A stretch of DNA of 33,164 bases from Candidatus Poribacteria bacterium. GTDB taxonomy: Bacteria > Poribacteria > WGA-4E > WGA-3G. Numbering within the stretch: position 1 is the first letter of the stretch; each line of letters begins with the position of its first letter. Positions 1-9,067 of this stretch are shown piece by piece. Location: assembly GCA_009839975.1 (NCBI GenBank), contig VXOP01000416.1:3988-37151 (forward strand), read 5' to 3'. The notes under the pieces are model-generated. The model saw only the letters and a program-made list of their open reading frames with translations, was not told where the DNA came from and ran no database searches. The translations under genes and the position numbers were made by a program.

Positions 1-63
1 TTACACATGCAAGATAATATTCCCGAAGTGCAGAACTTACGCATCCCGATGAATGAATTTTAA
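1..63 (+). CDS. 3' end of an unidentified upstream gene (partial)
   Basis: Frame 1 is open from the first base to a TAA at 61-63 and ends in ...LRIPMNEF. Only about 20 codons are visible, too few to identify a family. It is probably the C-terminus of the gene before the ATP synthase operon. The promoter at 87-115 follows closely and no terminator hairpin lies between them. It could also be chance open frame. Confidence 0.35.
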   Translation, partial: LHMQDNIPEVQNLRIPMNEF

Positions 64-86
64 CTGAAGAAATTGTGTCAAAATTT

Positions 87-115
87 TTGCATTAACCCGA
101 ATCTTGTAGTATAAT
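87..115 (+). promoter_or_regulatory. sigma70-like promoter of the ATP synthase operon
   Basis: TTGCAT (87-92) and a perfect TATAAT (110-115) are separated by 17 nt. Transcription would start near 122 and give a leader of about 58 nt before the first gene. It is the only strong promoter seen ahead of the 11-gene operon. Confidence 0.65.
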
Positions 116-179
116 TTATAGCGTTGCTTAGAGAGGAGATAAGTCCCAACACCATTTTCGTAATATCGGAGTAAACGTC

Positions 180-494
180 ATGGTACTGATACCTTTTCCT
201 TTTAATAAACGACGGTTAGACCAGTTCAAACATGAAAATGTAGGGATGTTTGACCTCGCGTCAATTGGGATAACACTTGCTCTTGCTATTGTTATCGGTT
301 ATTTTGGTGGTAAGTGGATCGGTGGTAAATTAGGCAACGCCGATTTAGGATCAATCATCGGATTTGTACTCGGAGTCGCAGCTGGATTTATGGAGATGTT
401 CCGCTCAATAGCGCGATGGAACCGAAAAATGGAACGCATGGAAAAACAACGGCGTGAGGCTGCACAACAAGCACAAGAAGATATAAGAGAATAG
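180..494 (+). CDS. atpZ: AtpZ/AtpI-family protein, first gene of the ATP synthase operon
   Basis: This is a 104-residue protein of the AtpZ type, small two-helix membrane proteins encoded ahead of atpB and thought to help assembly of F-type ATP synthase or Mg2+/Ca2+ supply. Two membrane segments are visible (about 26-48, containing IGYFGGKWIG, and about 56-76), followed by a basic, Gln/Glu-rich, coiled-coil-like tail. GGAG at 168-171 supports the start at 180; an internal Met (MFDLASIG) lies where shorter AtpZ proteins begin. The core is clearly similar to the C-terminal third of the next gene (MFDIASYG...IGYFIGRWIG), so the two are paralogous. Family and position are clear; the exact role is inferred. 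Confidence 0.75.
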   Translation: MVLIPFPFNKRRLDQFKHENVGMFDLASIGITLALAIVIGYFGGKWIGGKLGNADLGSIIGFVLGVAAGFMEMFRSIARWNRKMERMEKQRREAAQQAQEDIRE

Positions 495-562
495 TTCTTA
501 AAAAACGGGAAAAGGAGAAATAAAATTCGTAAATTATTGTGACAGCAAAGGAGTTGTTCATA

Positions 563-1231
563 ATGCGGACTGTTTTGGATTTTAATGACCGGTCTATCCT
601 GAATATTTATCTGTTTATATTGTTTCTTACAATAACTGTTATATTGGAAGCATGGATGACAGGTCAAGCTTCTACACTCCCGATTTTTCTGGTTGGATGT
701 ACTATTGGGTTCAGTCTATTCTGGGTTATTGAATTCGCAGCTCAGCGGGTTGTGCTTACTGGAAAAACAAACCAAACAAAGAACTTACCACGAATGATTT
801 TTCTCGGTAGGTATACAGTTCTCGGAGGACTACTTTATTTCTTATTCAATTTCTTGTTTACTTCAGTCGGCATCATACTTGGCCTCTTAACATGCTTCAC
901 AATTTGCATAAGTTTCTTCGTAGGCAACTGGTTCAATAGCAAATCAAGTAACGCAAAAAGTGTTGCGAATGTAAAGATGTTCGACATCGCTTCGTACGGG
1001 TTAAACACTGTTCTCGCCTTTTGTATCGGTTATTTCATAGGTAGGTGGATCGGAAGGAATCTTGACGAGGTAGAAAGCGGTGAAAATTATGGGTTAGTTC
1101 TTGGAATCGTTGTTGCCATAATTGAGTCGTTGCGAATGGGTAAAAAACGTCGCTTAGCTGAGCAACAAGTACAAGAAAATAAAGAGGAAAATATCCTATT
1201 GAGAATGGAAAACGATCCTCCGATATCTTGA
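563..1231 (+). CDS. AtpI-AtpZ fusion protein
   Basis: This 222-residue membrane protein has two parts. Residues 1-125 form a four-helix AtpI-like domain (helices about 13-32, 40-60, 83-100, 102-121; IGFSLFWVIEF). Residues 139-222 repeat the AtpZ-like sequence of the preceding gene (MFDIASYG, IGYFIGRWIG, then a charged tail). The N-terminal domain is paralogous to the following gene, which has IGLSLFWSIEF at the matching place. The start at 563 is chosen because AAAGGAG (547-553) lies 9 nt upstream; an in-frame GTG at 539 has no such site. It probably assists F0 assembly like AtpI, inferred from family and context. The fusion is unusual. Confidence 0.7.
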   Translation: MRTVLDFNDRSILNIYLFILFLTITVILEAWMTGQASTLPIFLVGCTIGFSLFWVIEFAAQRVVLTGKTNQTKNLPRMIFLGRYTVLGGLLYFLFNFLFTSVGIILGLLTCFTICISFFVGNWFNSKSSNAKSVANVKMFDIASYGLNTVLAFCIGYFIGRWIGRNLDEVESGENYGLVLGIVVAIIESLRMGKKRRLAEQQVQENKEENILLRMENDPPIS

Positions 1232-1251
1232 CAAAGGAGACACCTAACTAA

Positions 1252-1659
1252 ATGGGTCCCACACTTGAATTTGGTGACCGGTTTATCAAACACGTCTATA
1301 TTCTAACAATCTGCCTTACCGTTGCGATAGCCGTAGTATTGTTAATCTTCAGACGGAATGCGACCCCCAGTTTCCTTATCGGTAGTGCGATTGGTCTCAG
1401 TCTGTTCTGGTCAATTGAGTTCATGATTCGCAGGTTGATTCGTCCCGGGAAAACGCAGAAAACAAAGTATCTTCTCGGTTTTATCGCGCTTAGTAAATAT
1501 ACATTACTCGGTGTGCTTATGTTTTTCCTGTTCAGAATGGAATGGTTGGATATTTATGCCTTCGGCGGTGGGATCGTTTTAGTTCAAGGGGCAATCATCA
1601 TAAAAGCAGTTGGTCTGATGGTCACTATTCTCAGAAACAGAGACCCCGACCAACCTTAA
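1252..1659 (+). CDS. atpI: AtpI-like ATP synthase assembly protein
   Basis: This is a 135-residue four-helix membrane protein like AtpI (helices about 14-33, 40-62, 75-95, 102-127). AtpI proteins are non-essential helpers of c-ring assembly. It aligns over its first 95 residues with the N-terminal half of the preceding fusion protein: LEFGDR against LDFNDR, IGLSLFWSIEF against IGFSLFWVIEF, SKYTLLGVLMFFLF against GRYTVLGGLLYFLF. AAGGAG at 1234-1239 is 12 nt from the ATG. The gene starts 20 nt after its neighbour and lies just before atpB, the usual place for atpI. Confidence 0.7.
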   Translation: MGPTLEFGDRFIKHVYILTICLTVAIAVVLLIFRRNATPSFLIGSAIGLSLFWSIEFMIRRLIRPGKTQKTKYLLGFIALSKYTLLGVLMFFLFRMEWLDIYAFGGGIVLVQGAIIIKAVGLMVTILRNRDPDQP

Positions 1660-1709
1660 AAAACATCACACGTCTTTTTAAAAACTGGAAGTATTTACAG
1701 CAAGAAAAT

Positions 1710-2540
1710 ATGAAAAAAATATCGTATATCTGCTTGGTCATTGGATTCTGCGTCTTATCAGTGCCAGGGGCATTTGCAGCTGATGACCATAGTTCCCGAA
1801 GTTTGCTCTATTCAATATCACGGATTTTGCCTGATAACATTGTCCCTGAACCTGATAAGTGGCACCAACCGGATCTCATTCCCAATACGTATTTTGCGGT
1901 AGTCATTTTAGTTGTACTTTTCATTATTGCGACAAGGAAGTTGAAACGGGTTCCCGAAGGAAGAGGACAAACATTGTTAGAGATGTTTGTCGGGGGTATC
2001 ATGGATTTCTTCGGTGGGATCCTCGGGGACCACGGCAAGAAATATGTTCCGTTTGTCGGTTCATTTTTTATTTTCATTCTTACCCTTAACTATCTCGGAA
2101 TCATTCCGGGACTTCAACCACCAACAGCAGATTTGAACACAACGCTTGCACTCGGTATAACGGCTATCATAGGTGTTCAAATCATCGCTATTAAAGAAAT
2201 CGGGTTCATCGGTTATCTGAAACACTTAGCAGGGAACCCTCCATGGTTAGGCGTTTTGATGTTCCCACTTGAAGTTATTGCGCAGTTATCCCGGGCAGGT
2301 TCACTTGCAGTTCGACTTTTTGGGAATATTTTTGGTGAAAAATCAGTCGTTATTCAACTTACTGCACTTGGGATAGTCTCCATCGGCTCTTTCTATCTTC
2401 CGATACCCGTTCAGGTGCCGATGCTCTTTTTTGCTTTATTCGCAGGTTTTTTACAGGCATTCGTATTTACCATCTTAACATCTATCTATATTGTACTGTT
2501 CATTGAACACGATGATGAAGCGCATGAAGCGCATCATTAA
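1710..2540 (+). CDS. atpB: F0F1 ATP synthase subunit a
   Basis: Subunit a forms the ion half-channels against the c-ring. The protein is 276 residues from the chosen ATG. The essential helix-4 arginine is R202 in SLAVRLFGNIFG, and the last helix carries FLQAFVFTILTSIYI. Residues 1-23 look like a cleavable Sec signal peptide ending ...GAFA before ADD, as known for subunit a in several deep-branching phyla. Starting at 1710 puts this peptide at the N-terminus. The reading frame stays open upstream to 1542, but that stretch overlaps atpI and has no family similarity. The ribosome binding site is weak. Confidence 0.95.
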   Translation: MKKISYICLVIGFCVLSVPGAFAADDHSSRSLLYSISRILPDNIVPEPDKWHQPDLIPNTYFAVVILVVLFIIATRKLKRVPEGRGQTLLEMFVGGIMDFFGGILGDHGKKYVPFVGSFFIFILTLNYLGIIPGLQPPTADLNTTLALGITAIIGVQIIAIKEIGFIGYLKHLAGNPPWLGVLMFPLEVIAQLSRAGSLAVRLFGNIFGEKSVVIQLTALGIVSIGSFYLPIPVQVPMLFFALFAGFLQAFVFTILTSIYIVLFIEHDDEAHEAHH

Positions 2541-2548
2541 ATTTCTGC

Positions 2549-2570
2549 GGGACAAACGTCATTTTGTCCC
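2549..2570 (+). promoter_or_regulatory. hairpin in the atpB-atpE gap
   Basis: GGGACAAA (2549-2556) and TTTGTCCC (2563-2570) form a perfect 8-bp stem with a 6-nt loop, followed by TTTCTGT. The T tract is too poor for a confident terminator. A partial attenuator or RNA-processing/stability element just ahead of atpE is more likely, since seven further operon genes follow. Confidence 0.55.
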
Positions 2571-2594
2571 TTTCTGTCCAAGGAGGACATTTTT

Positions 2595-2897
2595 ATGATT
2601 TACTTAGCAGTATTGGCGTTTGGTGTAACGTTGGGTTTGCCAATCGCTGTCATTTTTGCTTCAAGAGCACAGGGAAGTGCAACAAGCACCGCTCTTGAAG
2701 GTATTGCTCGTCAACCTGAGTCAGCCGCTAAAATTCAGACTGCAATGATTATCGGTTTGGCACTCATCGAATCGCTTATCATCTATGCACTCTTAATGTT
2801 CTTTATGTTGTATGGAAAACTTCCTGAAGGTGAAATCCTCCAGAATATGATTGATGCATCAACAAAAAGTAGTCAGACCGAAACTGCTGGCGAATAA
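2595..2897 (+). CDS. atpE: F0F1 ATP synthase subunit c
   Basis: This is the ring-forming subunit of F0, 100 residues with two helices joined by the polar loop ARQPE (38-42). The ion-binding carboxylate is E59 in LALIESLIIYALL. Against the Ilyobacter c subunit, Q26, E59, S60 and Y64 fall on the Na+-ligand positions Q32, E65, S66 and Y70. The usual GxGxGxGxG packing motif of helix 1 is mostly lost (V19, F21, S23, A25, G27) and R24 lies next to Q26. AGGAGG at 2581-2586, 8 nt before the ATG, is the strongest ribosome binding site of the operon, as expected for a subunit needed in about 8-17 copies. Hairpins flank the gene. Confidence 0.95.
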   Translation: MIYLAVLAFGVTLGLPIAVIFASRAQGSATSTALEGIARQPESAAKIQTAMIIGLALIESLIIYALLMFFMLYGKLPEGEILQNMIDASTKSSQTETAGE

Positions 2898-2910
2898 CAA
2901 CGAACATCAC

Positions 2911-2957
2911 CCTAAACTTTTTGGGGCATGCAGGATATTGTCCCAAGAAAGTTTAGG
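2911..2957 (+). promoter_or_regulatory. hairpin in the atpE-atpF gap
   Basis: CCTAAACTTT (2911-2920) pairs perfectly with AAAGTTTAGG (2948-2957). Inside it TTGGG (2921-2925) pairs with CCCAA (2942-2946), leaving one bulged G. No T-run follows, so it is not a Rho-independent terminator. A stable stem directly 3' of atpE could block exonucleases and raise c-subunit mRNA relative to downstream genes (inference). Confidence 0.6.
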
Positions 2958-2980
2958 ATAACGGTACTATAGGGAATACA

Positions 2981-3568
2981 ATGAGAAGAAAAATATTCGT
3001 CTGTTGTCTCATTCTGATGGGTAGCTGCCTTATCAACGTATTTGCTGCAGATACTCCCGATGATGGCGGTGGATTATTGAGTCTACTCGGTATTAATCCA
3101 CAAGTCATTCTCAGTCAGATTCCTGCATTTCTAATCGTGCTTTTGGTACTCTGGAAGTTTGTTTTCGGTAAAGTCGGAGGAATGTTGGACGAACGTCGAA
3201 CTGAAATTACGACGCAGTTAGAACAGTTGAAAACTGACCGAGAGGAATTAGATCGTCTCACCGTTGAAACACGGCAACGTTTAGGTGATATTGAAAATGA
3301 GGCGCAAGCCAAAATTCAAGCGGCGATTGATCAAGGGAACAGTGAACGGCAGCAGATCGTCGCACAAGCACGGCAGGAAGCTGAAGATGAAATCACACGC
3401 GCACGCGCAGAAATTCAACGCGAGAAAGACGATGCAATCTTAGAACTACGCGGTGTTGTCGCTGAACTCGCTGTTGATGCAGCCAGCAAAATCATTCGGG
3501 CAGAACTCAATACAGAGAGACATCAGAGTATTATTGACGCTTCTATTGGCAGATTGTCAGCAGAATAG
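2981..3568 (+). CDS. atpF: F0F1 ATP synthase subunit b
   Basis: This is the peripheral-stalk subunit, 195 residues. A hydrophobic N-terminus (about 5-22, ...INVFA before AD) looks like a signal peptide. A true membrane helix follows at about 42-63, then GGMLDERRTEI and a long charged coiled coil (70-170) that dimerises and reaches the delta subunit. The family usually has about 155-170 residues, and the extra length is the signal peptide. It starts 83 nt after atpE with a weak AGGG site, consistent with lower expression than c. The rest of subunit b is canonical. Confidence 0.93.
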   Translation: MRRKIFVCCLILMGSCLINVFAADTPDDGGGLLSLLGINPQVILSQIPAFLIVLLVLWKFVFGKVGGMLDERRTEITTQLEQLKTDREELDRLTVETRQRLGDIENEAQAKIQAAIDQGNSERQQIVAQARQEAEDEITRARAEIQREKDDAILELRGVVAELAVDAASKIIRAELNTERHQSIIDASIGRLSAE

Positions 3569-3615
3569 GTATCAGTGTTTGCATGTCTAACATCTTATTG
3601 ATAGCAATCCGAGTT

Positions 3616-3643
3616 AACTGAAAACTGACAACTGAAAACTATG
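3616..3643 (+). repeat. heptamer repeat tract before atpH
   Basis: Four consecutive 7-mers occur: AACTGAA, AACTGAC, AACTGAA, AACTATG. They resemble the short tandemly repeated heptamers (STRR) known from cyanobacterial intergenic regions. A degenerate tract of the same period lies before atpA. Confidence 0.6.
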
Positions 3644-3658
3644 ATAAGGTAAAAAACT

Positions 3659-4198
3659 ATGAGAGACATTCGGGTGGCAAAACCTTATGCTCGTGCTTTA
3701 TACGAAGTGGCTATTGAACAGAATGCTTTGGATGTTATTACCGTTGATGTTGAAACGTTTCAAAAACTGATTGAACAGTCTGAGGAATTGAACCAGTTCA
3801 TAAATACGCCGCTGTTGTCACCTCAATTTAAAAGCGACACATTTCAGCAGCTTTTCTCTGAATCAATGAATCCGCTGATGATTAACTTCTTTAAACTGCT
3901 TGCCTTAAGACAACGTGAACGTTACCTTGTCACAATACTGGATGTCTTCACGGCAATTGTTGATGAAGCGGCTGGAAGGGTTGTCGCCAAAGTAACCACA
4001 GTTGTGCCGCTTACACAAAACCAAGAGCAACAACTCATTCAGCAATTAAGTACATATTCAGGTAAACAGGTGCGATTGGAAACCGAAACCGATGAAGAAA
4101 TTCAGGGAGGGTTTGTGGTTAAATTAGGCGACACCGTTTTTGATGCAAGTGTCACAACACAACTTCAACGTTTGAAACGGCAACTTGCAAAAGGGTAA
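3659..4198 (+). CDS. atpH: F0F1 ATP synthase subunit delta
   Basis: Delta (OSCP-like) links the top of the alpha3beta3 head to the b stalk. The 179 residues are a normal length. The N-terminus VAKPYARALYEVA and the C-terminal signature GGFVVKLGDTVFDASV are typical. A helical N-terminal domain covers about 1-105. It lies 90 nt after atpF, behind a heptamer repeat tract that may affect translation or simply fill space; GATAAGG at 3644-3650 can serve as the ribosome binding site. Confidence 0.93.
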   Translation: MRDIRVAKPYARALYEVAIEQNALDVITVDVETFQKLIEQSEELNQFINTPLLSPQFKSDTFQQLFSESMNPLMINFFKLLALRQRERYLVTILDVFTAIVDEAAGRVVAKVTTVVPLTQNQEQQLIQQLSTYSGKQVRLETETDEEIQGGFVVKLGDTVFDASVTTQLQRLKRQLAKG

Positions 4199-4220
4199 TA
4201 GTTATTACAAGGAATCTCTT

Positions 4221-4248
4221 AACTGAGAACCGAAGACCGATAACTACT
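4221..4248 (+). repeat. degenerate heptamer tract before atpA
   Basis: AACTGAG, AACCGAA, GACCGAT and AACTACT follow each other with a 7-nt period, a decayed form of the tract before atpH. It ends 19 nt before the atpA start. Confidence 0.45.
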
Positions 4249-4267
4249 TCTCACAGAGGATTAAAAT

Positions 4268-5875
4268 ATGGCAAGAGAAGTCCGACCGGACGAAATATCA
4301 AATATACTAAAACAACAGCTGCAACAGTTCGATCAGGACGTGGATGTCTATGATTCCGGCACTGTTCTGGAGGTAGGTGATGGTATCGCACGGGTGCATG
4401 GACTCGCCAACGCAATGGCGAGTGAAATGATTGAATTCCCAAACGATATTTACGGGATCGCTTTTAACCTTGAAGAAGACAACGTCGGTTGTGTGCTGTT
4501 CGGTGAAGACCAACTCATACATGAAGGTGATACAGTAAGACGAACAGGTAGATTGGCAGAAGTTCCCGTCGGTGAAGCTCTTCTCGGACGGATGGTTGAT
4601 GCGCTCGGTGAACCTATTGATGGTTTAGGTGAAATCAACACAGTGCACCGACTTCCCGTGGAACAGAAAGGGTTAGGTATCGTTCAACGTCAACCTGTGA
4701 GTGAACCGCTCTACACCGGCTTGAAGGCTATTGACAGTCTAACACCTATCGGTAGAGGTCAACGTGAACTGATTATCGGTGACCGCAGAACTGGCAAAAC
4801 CGCAATAGCAATTGATGCTATTCTGAGCCAGAGGAACACTGATGTCTACTGCATCTATGTTGCGATTGGGCAAAAAGGGTCTACACTTGCACAAGTTGCC
4901 AATACCCTTCGTGAACACAATGCGATGGAATATACGACAATTGTTTCAGCACCAGCAAGTGCGCCGTCTCCGCTACAATATCTCGCGCCTTATTCAGGCA
5001 CATCCATGGCAGAATACTATCGGGATAACGGCAAACACGCGCTCATCATATACGATGACTTGACAAAACACGCGTGGGCATACCGACAGATGTCCCTACT
5101 TTCCCGTAGACCGCCAGGCCGTGAAGCGTATCCCGGTGATGTCTTCTATCTGCACTCACGTCTATTAGAACGTGCAGCAAAACTGAGTGACGATCTTGGA
5201 GGTGGTTCCCTTACGGCATTACCGATTATTGAGATCTTTGAAGGTGATTTGACGACTTACATCCCAACAAATGTTATTTCCATTACCGATGGACAAATAT
5301 ACCTTACAACGGACCTATTTAACCAAGGTGTGAGACCCGCTATTGATGTTGGCACATCTGTTTCGCGTGTGGGTGGTGATGCACAGGTCAAAGCCATGAA
5401 ATCAGACGAAGTTGCTGGAACACTAAAGCTTGACCTTGCCAGTTTCCGAGAGGTAGCAGCGTTTGCACAGTTCGGATCGGATTTGGATGCGTTAACAAGA
5501 TCACAATTGGATCGTGGCGAGCGACTCGTGGAACTGTTAAAACAACCACAATATGAACCGATGCCTGTAGAAAGAGAAGTTGCCTCTATCTTTTGTGGTA
5601 CAAACGGCTATTTAGACGATGTTCCTGAGTCTGAAGTCGCGCGATTTGAGTCTGAATTCCTACAATACCTTGACAGGAATCATGCAGAGCTCCTCTCAGA
5701 AATTGCTGAAACGGGTCTGTTAGGTGATGAAGCACTTGAGGCATTACATGCTGCGGTCAAAGCATTTAAGGAAAATTGGAGCAATACACCAGCAGAACAA
5801 CCGAAAACCGAGGAAGTACCAGCAGATGAACCCGCCGCAGAGGAAACAGCGGAAACTCACACAGAAGGTGAATGA
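4268..5875 (+). CDS. atpA: F0F1 ATP synthase subunit alpha
   Basis: This is the non-catalytic nucleotide-binding subunit of F1, 535 residues. The Walker A motif GDRRTGKT is at 171-178. The block [19 protein letters not shown] and then [20 protein letters not shown] are canonical. The family signature [14 protein letters not shown] (357-370) supplies the arginine finger R367 to the catalytic site on beta. The protein ends in an unusual acidic, Pro/Glu/Ala-rich tail of about 30 residues (from about 506), beyond the normal alpha C-terminus. Its stop TGA overlaps the atpG start as ATGA, so the two are probably translationally coupled. Confidence 0.97.
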   Translation: MAREVRPDEISNILKQQLQQFDQDVDVYDSGTVLEVGDGIARVHGLANAMASEMIEFPNDIYGIAFNLEEDNVGCVLFGEDQLIHEGDTVRRTGRLAEVPVGEALLGRMVDALGEPIDGLGEINTVHRLPVEQKGLGIVQRQPVSEPLYTGLKAIDSLTPIGRGQRELIIGDRRTGKTAIAIDAILSQRNTDVYCIYVAIGQKGSTLAQVANTLREHNAMEYTTIVSAPASAPSPLQYLAPYSGTSMAEYYRDNGKHALIIYDDLTKHAWAYRQMSLLSRRPPGREAYPGDVFYLHSRLLERAAKLSDDLGGGSLTALPIIEIFEGDLTTYIPTNVISITDGQIYLTTDLFNQGVRPAIDVGTSVSRVGGDAQVKAMKSDEVAGTLKLDLASFREVAAFAQFGSDLDALTRSQLDRGERLVELLKQPQYEPMPVEREVASIFCGTNGYLDDVPESEVARFESEFLQYLDRNHAELLSEIAETGLLGDEALEALHAAVKAFKENWSNTPAEQPKTEEVPADEPAAEETAETHTEGE

Positions 5876-6756
5876 GGATGGCAACATTACGTGAAATTCG
5901 GCGACGGATTGCCAGTGTTAAGAACATTGAGCAGGTTACAGATGCAATGAGCGTTGTTGCTGCAGCACGGCTTCGGCGTGCACAAGAGAATATCTTAGCA
6001 ACGCGTCCCTACGCTGACAAACTGAAAACAATACTCGGTCACCTCATCTCACAGATGGACATAGAGGAAGAAGCGTTGACACATCCTCTGCTTGAAGAAC
6101 GTGAGGTGCAGCATGTCTGTATCATCTCAGTCTCTGGTGATCGCGGACTCTGTGGTAGTTTCAATAGTAACGTCATACGGACAACCACAGAACGTATACA
6201 GCATTACGAAGAAGACGGGGCAGATGTCACACTCATCTGCATCGGCAGACGTACACAAGAACATTTTGAGAGACGCGGTTATGATATAACTGACTCTTAT
6301 ATCAATATCTTCCGTCAGCTTGAATTCCAAATCGCTGTTGATGTTGTCCACGAATTTGAACACCTCTATACTGACAGAATGATTGACAAGGTAGAAGTTA
6401 TCTACAACAACTTCAAGTCTGCTATCCTTCAGACCGTGCTTGTTGAACAACTCCTACCTTTAGAGCCTATAGAACCCGAAGGTGATACGTTATTTTTGGA
6501 TTATGTCTATGAACCGGGGCAGGTAGAACTTTTTGAAATGCTACTCCATAAAGATCTAAACATGCAGATGTGGAAGGTGTTATTAGACTCAAATGCTGCG
6601 GAACAAGCTGCGCGAAGGGCAGCGATGCAAAATGCTACTGAAAAGGCAAGAGAACTTATTGACGAATTAATTTTACAACGTAACAGAGCACGTCAGACAC
6701 AAATCACAACAGAAATATCAGAAATCGTCAGTGGCGCAGCTGCTCTGGAAGGTTAA
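5872..6756 (+). CDS. atpG: F0F1 ATP synthase subunit gamma
   Basis: Gamma is the central rotor shaft. The N-terminal helix [19 protein letters not shown] and the C-terminal helix ending [18 protein letters not shown] are conserved and form the coiled coil inside the head. The Rossmann-like middle begins with [17 protein letters not shown]. Translation could start at 5872 (ATGA overlap with atpA) or at 5878, which gives the commoner MATLREI N-terminus but has no spaced ribosome binding site. The overlap start is kept. The length of 294 residues is normal. Confidence 0.95.
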   Translation: MRMATLREIRRRIASVKNIEQVTDAMSVVAAARLRRAQENILATRPYADKLKTILGHLISQMDIEEEALTHPLLEEREVQHVCIISVSGDRGLCGSFNSNVIRTTTERIQHYEEDGADVTLICIGRRTQEHFERRGYDITDSYINIFRQLEFQIAVDVVHEFEHLYTDRMIDKVEVIYNNFKSAILQTVLVEQLLPLEPIEPEGDTLFLDYVYEPGQVELFEMLLHKDLNMQMWKVLLDSNAAEQAARRAAMQNATEKARELIDELILQRNRARQTQITTEISEIVSGAAALEG

Positions 6757-6791
6757 GGTAGTAGGCACGCCCGCGTGTCGTAACTAAATAG

Positions 6792-8213
<1,422 letters not shown>

Positions 8214-8218
8214 ATGAT

Positions 8219-8656
8219 ATGCTAAATAGAAGTTTTCACCTTGAAATACGCACACCAGAAAAAATGATATTTGATGGGGATGTTACAAGCGTAACCGCTC
8301 CTGGAGTTGAAGGTAACTTTCAGATTCTGGCGGGACACATCCCTTTTCTTACAGCATTAGATGTCGGAGAAATCCGTGTTAACGAATCAGCAGACACAGC
8401 ACGTCATCTGGCAACGAGTGGCGGGGTTTTTGAGGTGCTACGGACCGGTGTCACCGTATTGGTTGAAACAGCGGAGTGGGCATCGGATATAGACGTTTCG
8501 CGTGCTGAGAGTGCTCTTACCCGTGCCCAAGAACAACTTACATCAGATGCACCAGACCTGAATCGTCCCCAAGTAGAGGCAGCCTTCGCCCGCGCACAAA
8601 ATCGGATTAAGGTTGCGGGTAATTCAGCGGAGATATCAGACGTTTCAACTCGCTAA
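8219..8656 (+). CDS. atpC: F0F1 ATP synthase subunit epsilon
   Basis: Epsilon binds gamma at the foot of F1 and can inhibit ATP hydrolysis. The 145 residues comprise the N-terminal beta-sandwich (LEIRTPEKMIFDGDVTSVTAPG, GNFQILAGHIPFLTALDVG, LATSGGVFEV) and a helical C-terminus (about 90-130). It begins 5 nt after the atpD stop. It is the last gene of the operon; only 6 nt separate its stop from that of the convergent HicB-like gene and no terminator hairpin was seen. Confidence 0.93.
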   Translation: MLNRSFHLEIRTPEKMIFDGDVTSVTAPGVEGNFQILAGHIPFLTALDVGEIRVNESADTARHLATSGGVFEVLRTGVTVLVETAEWASDIDVSRAESALTRAQEQLTSDAPDLNRPQVEAAFARAQNRIKVAGNSAEISDVSTR

Positions 8657-8662
8657 TCTCTG

Positions 8663-8899
8663 CTAAACAGACCTTAACAATTTTTCGACATTCCATTTAA
8701 TAGTTGGTGGCGGAAGTGCTTCATTTTCTTGGCGCGCAATCTCTATCCACTCATCAACAACCTCACACAACTGACGGTATACCTCAACTTCATCATCACC
8801 ATGGCAGCACGTTCCAATAATTCTTGGGCAGAACCCAATAAAACATTGGTCCTCGTCTGACCATTTCACAATTTTTATATACTTCGCTCTTTCTGTCAT
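8663..8899 (-). CDS. HicB-like antitoxin-family protein
   Basis: This 78-residue protein has the HicB fold pattern: a beta hairpin (YIKIVKWSDEDQCFIGFCPRI), a short loop (GTCCHGDDEVE) and the helix QLCEVVDEWIEIARQ, ending in the proline-rich segment typical of the family. No DNA-binding tail is present. HicB proteins usually neutralise a HicA mRNA interferase, but no HicA frame was found on either side, so it is an orphan or has another partner. It lies on the minus strand downstream of the acetyltransferase gene. Family assignment is by pattern only. Confidence 0.6.
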   Translation of the reverse strand: MTERAKYIKIVKWSDEDQCFIGFCPRIIGTCCHGDDEVEVYRQLCEVVDEWIEIARQENEALPPPTIKWNVEKLLRSV

Positions 8900-9067
8900 A
8901 ATTAAGATACCTCTTCAGAATTTTGATCAATAACGACAGTACGCAAATTTTCGCAAGTTGTATTCGTCCTGCTTGCAATGATGGGATGGGGTACAAAGGT
9001 AAATATCTCTCGTTGGACATCACAAAGAGGTAACTACCGCATGATACAACGTCTTTTCAACACGGTT

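Noticed and set aside
539-562. GTG start for the AtpI-AtpZ gene
   Set aside because: The sequence AAAGGAG inside this stretch is correctly spaced as the ribosome binding site for the ATG at 563.
1542-1709. N-terminal extension of atpB
   Set aside because: It overlaps atpI in another frame, lacks family similarity, and would bury the signal peptide.
8900-9023. HicA-like partner or other coding fragment upstream of the HicB-like gene
   Set aside because: A frame of about 40 codons is open on the minus strand, but it has no start with a ribosome binding site and no recognisable HicA motif.
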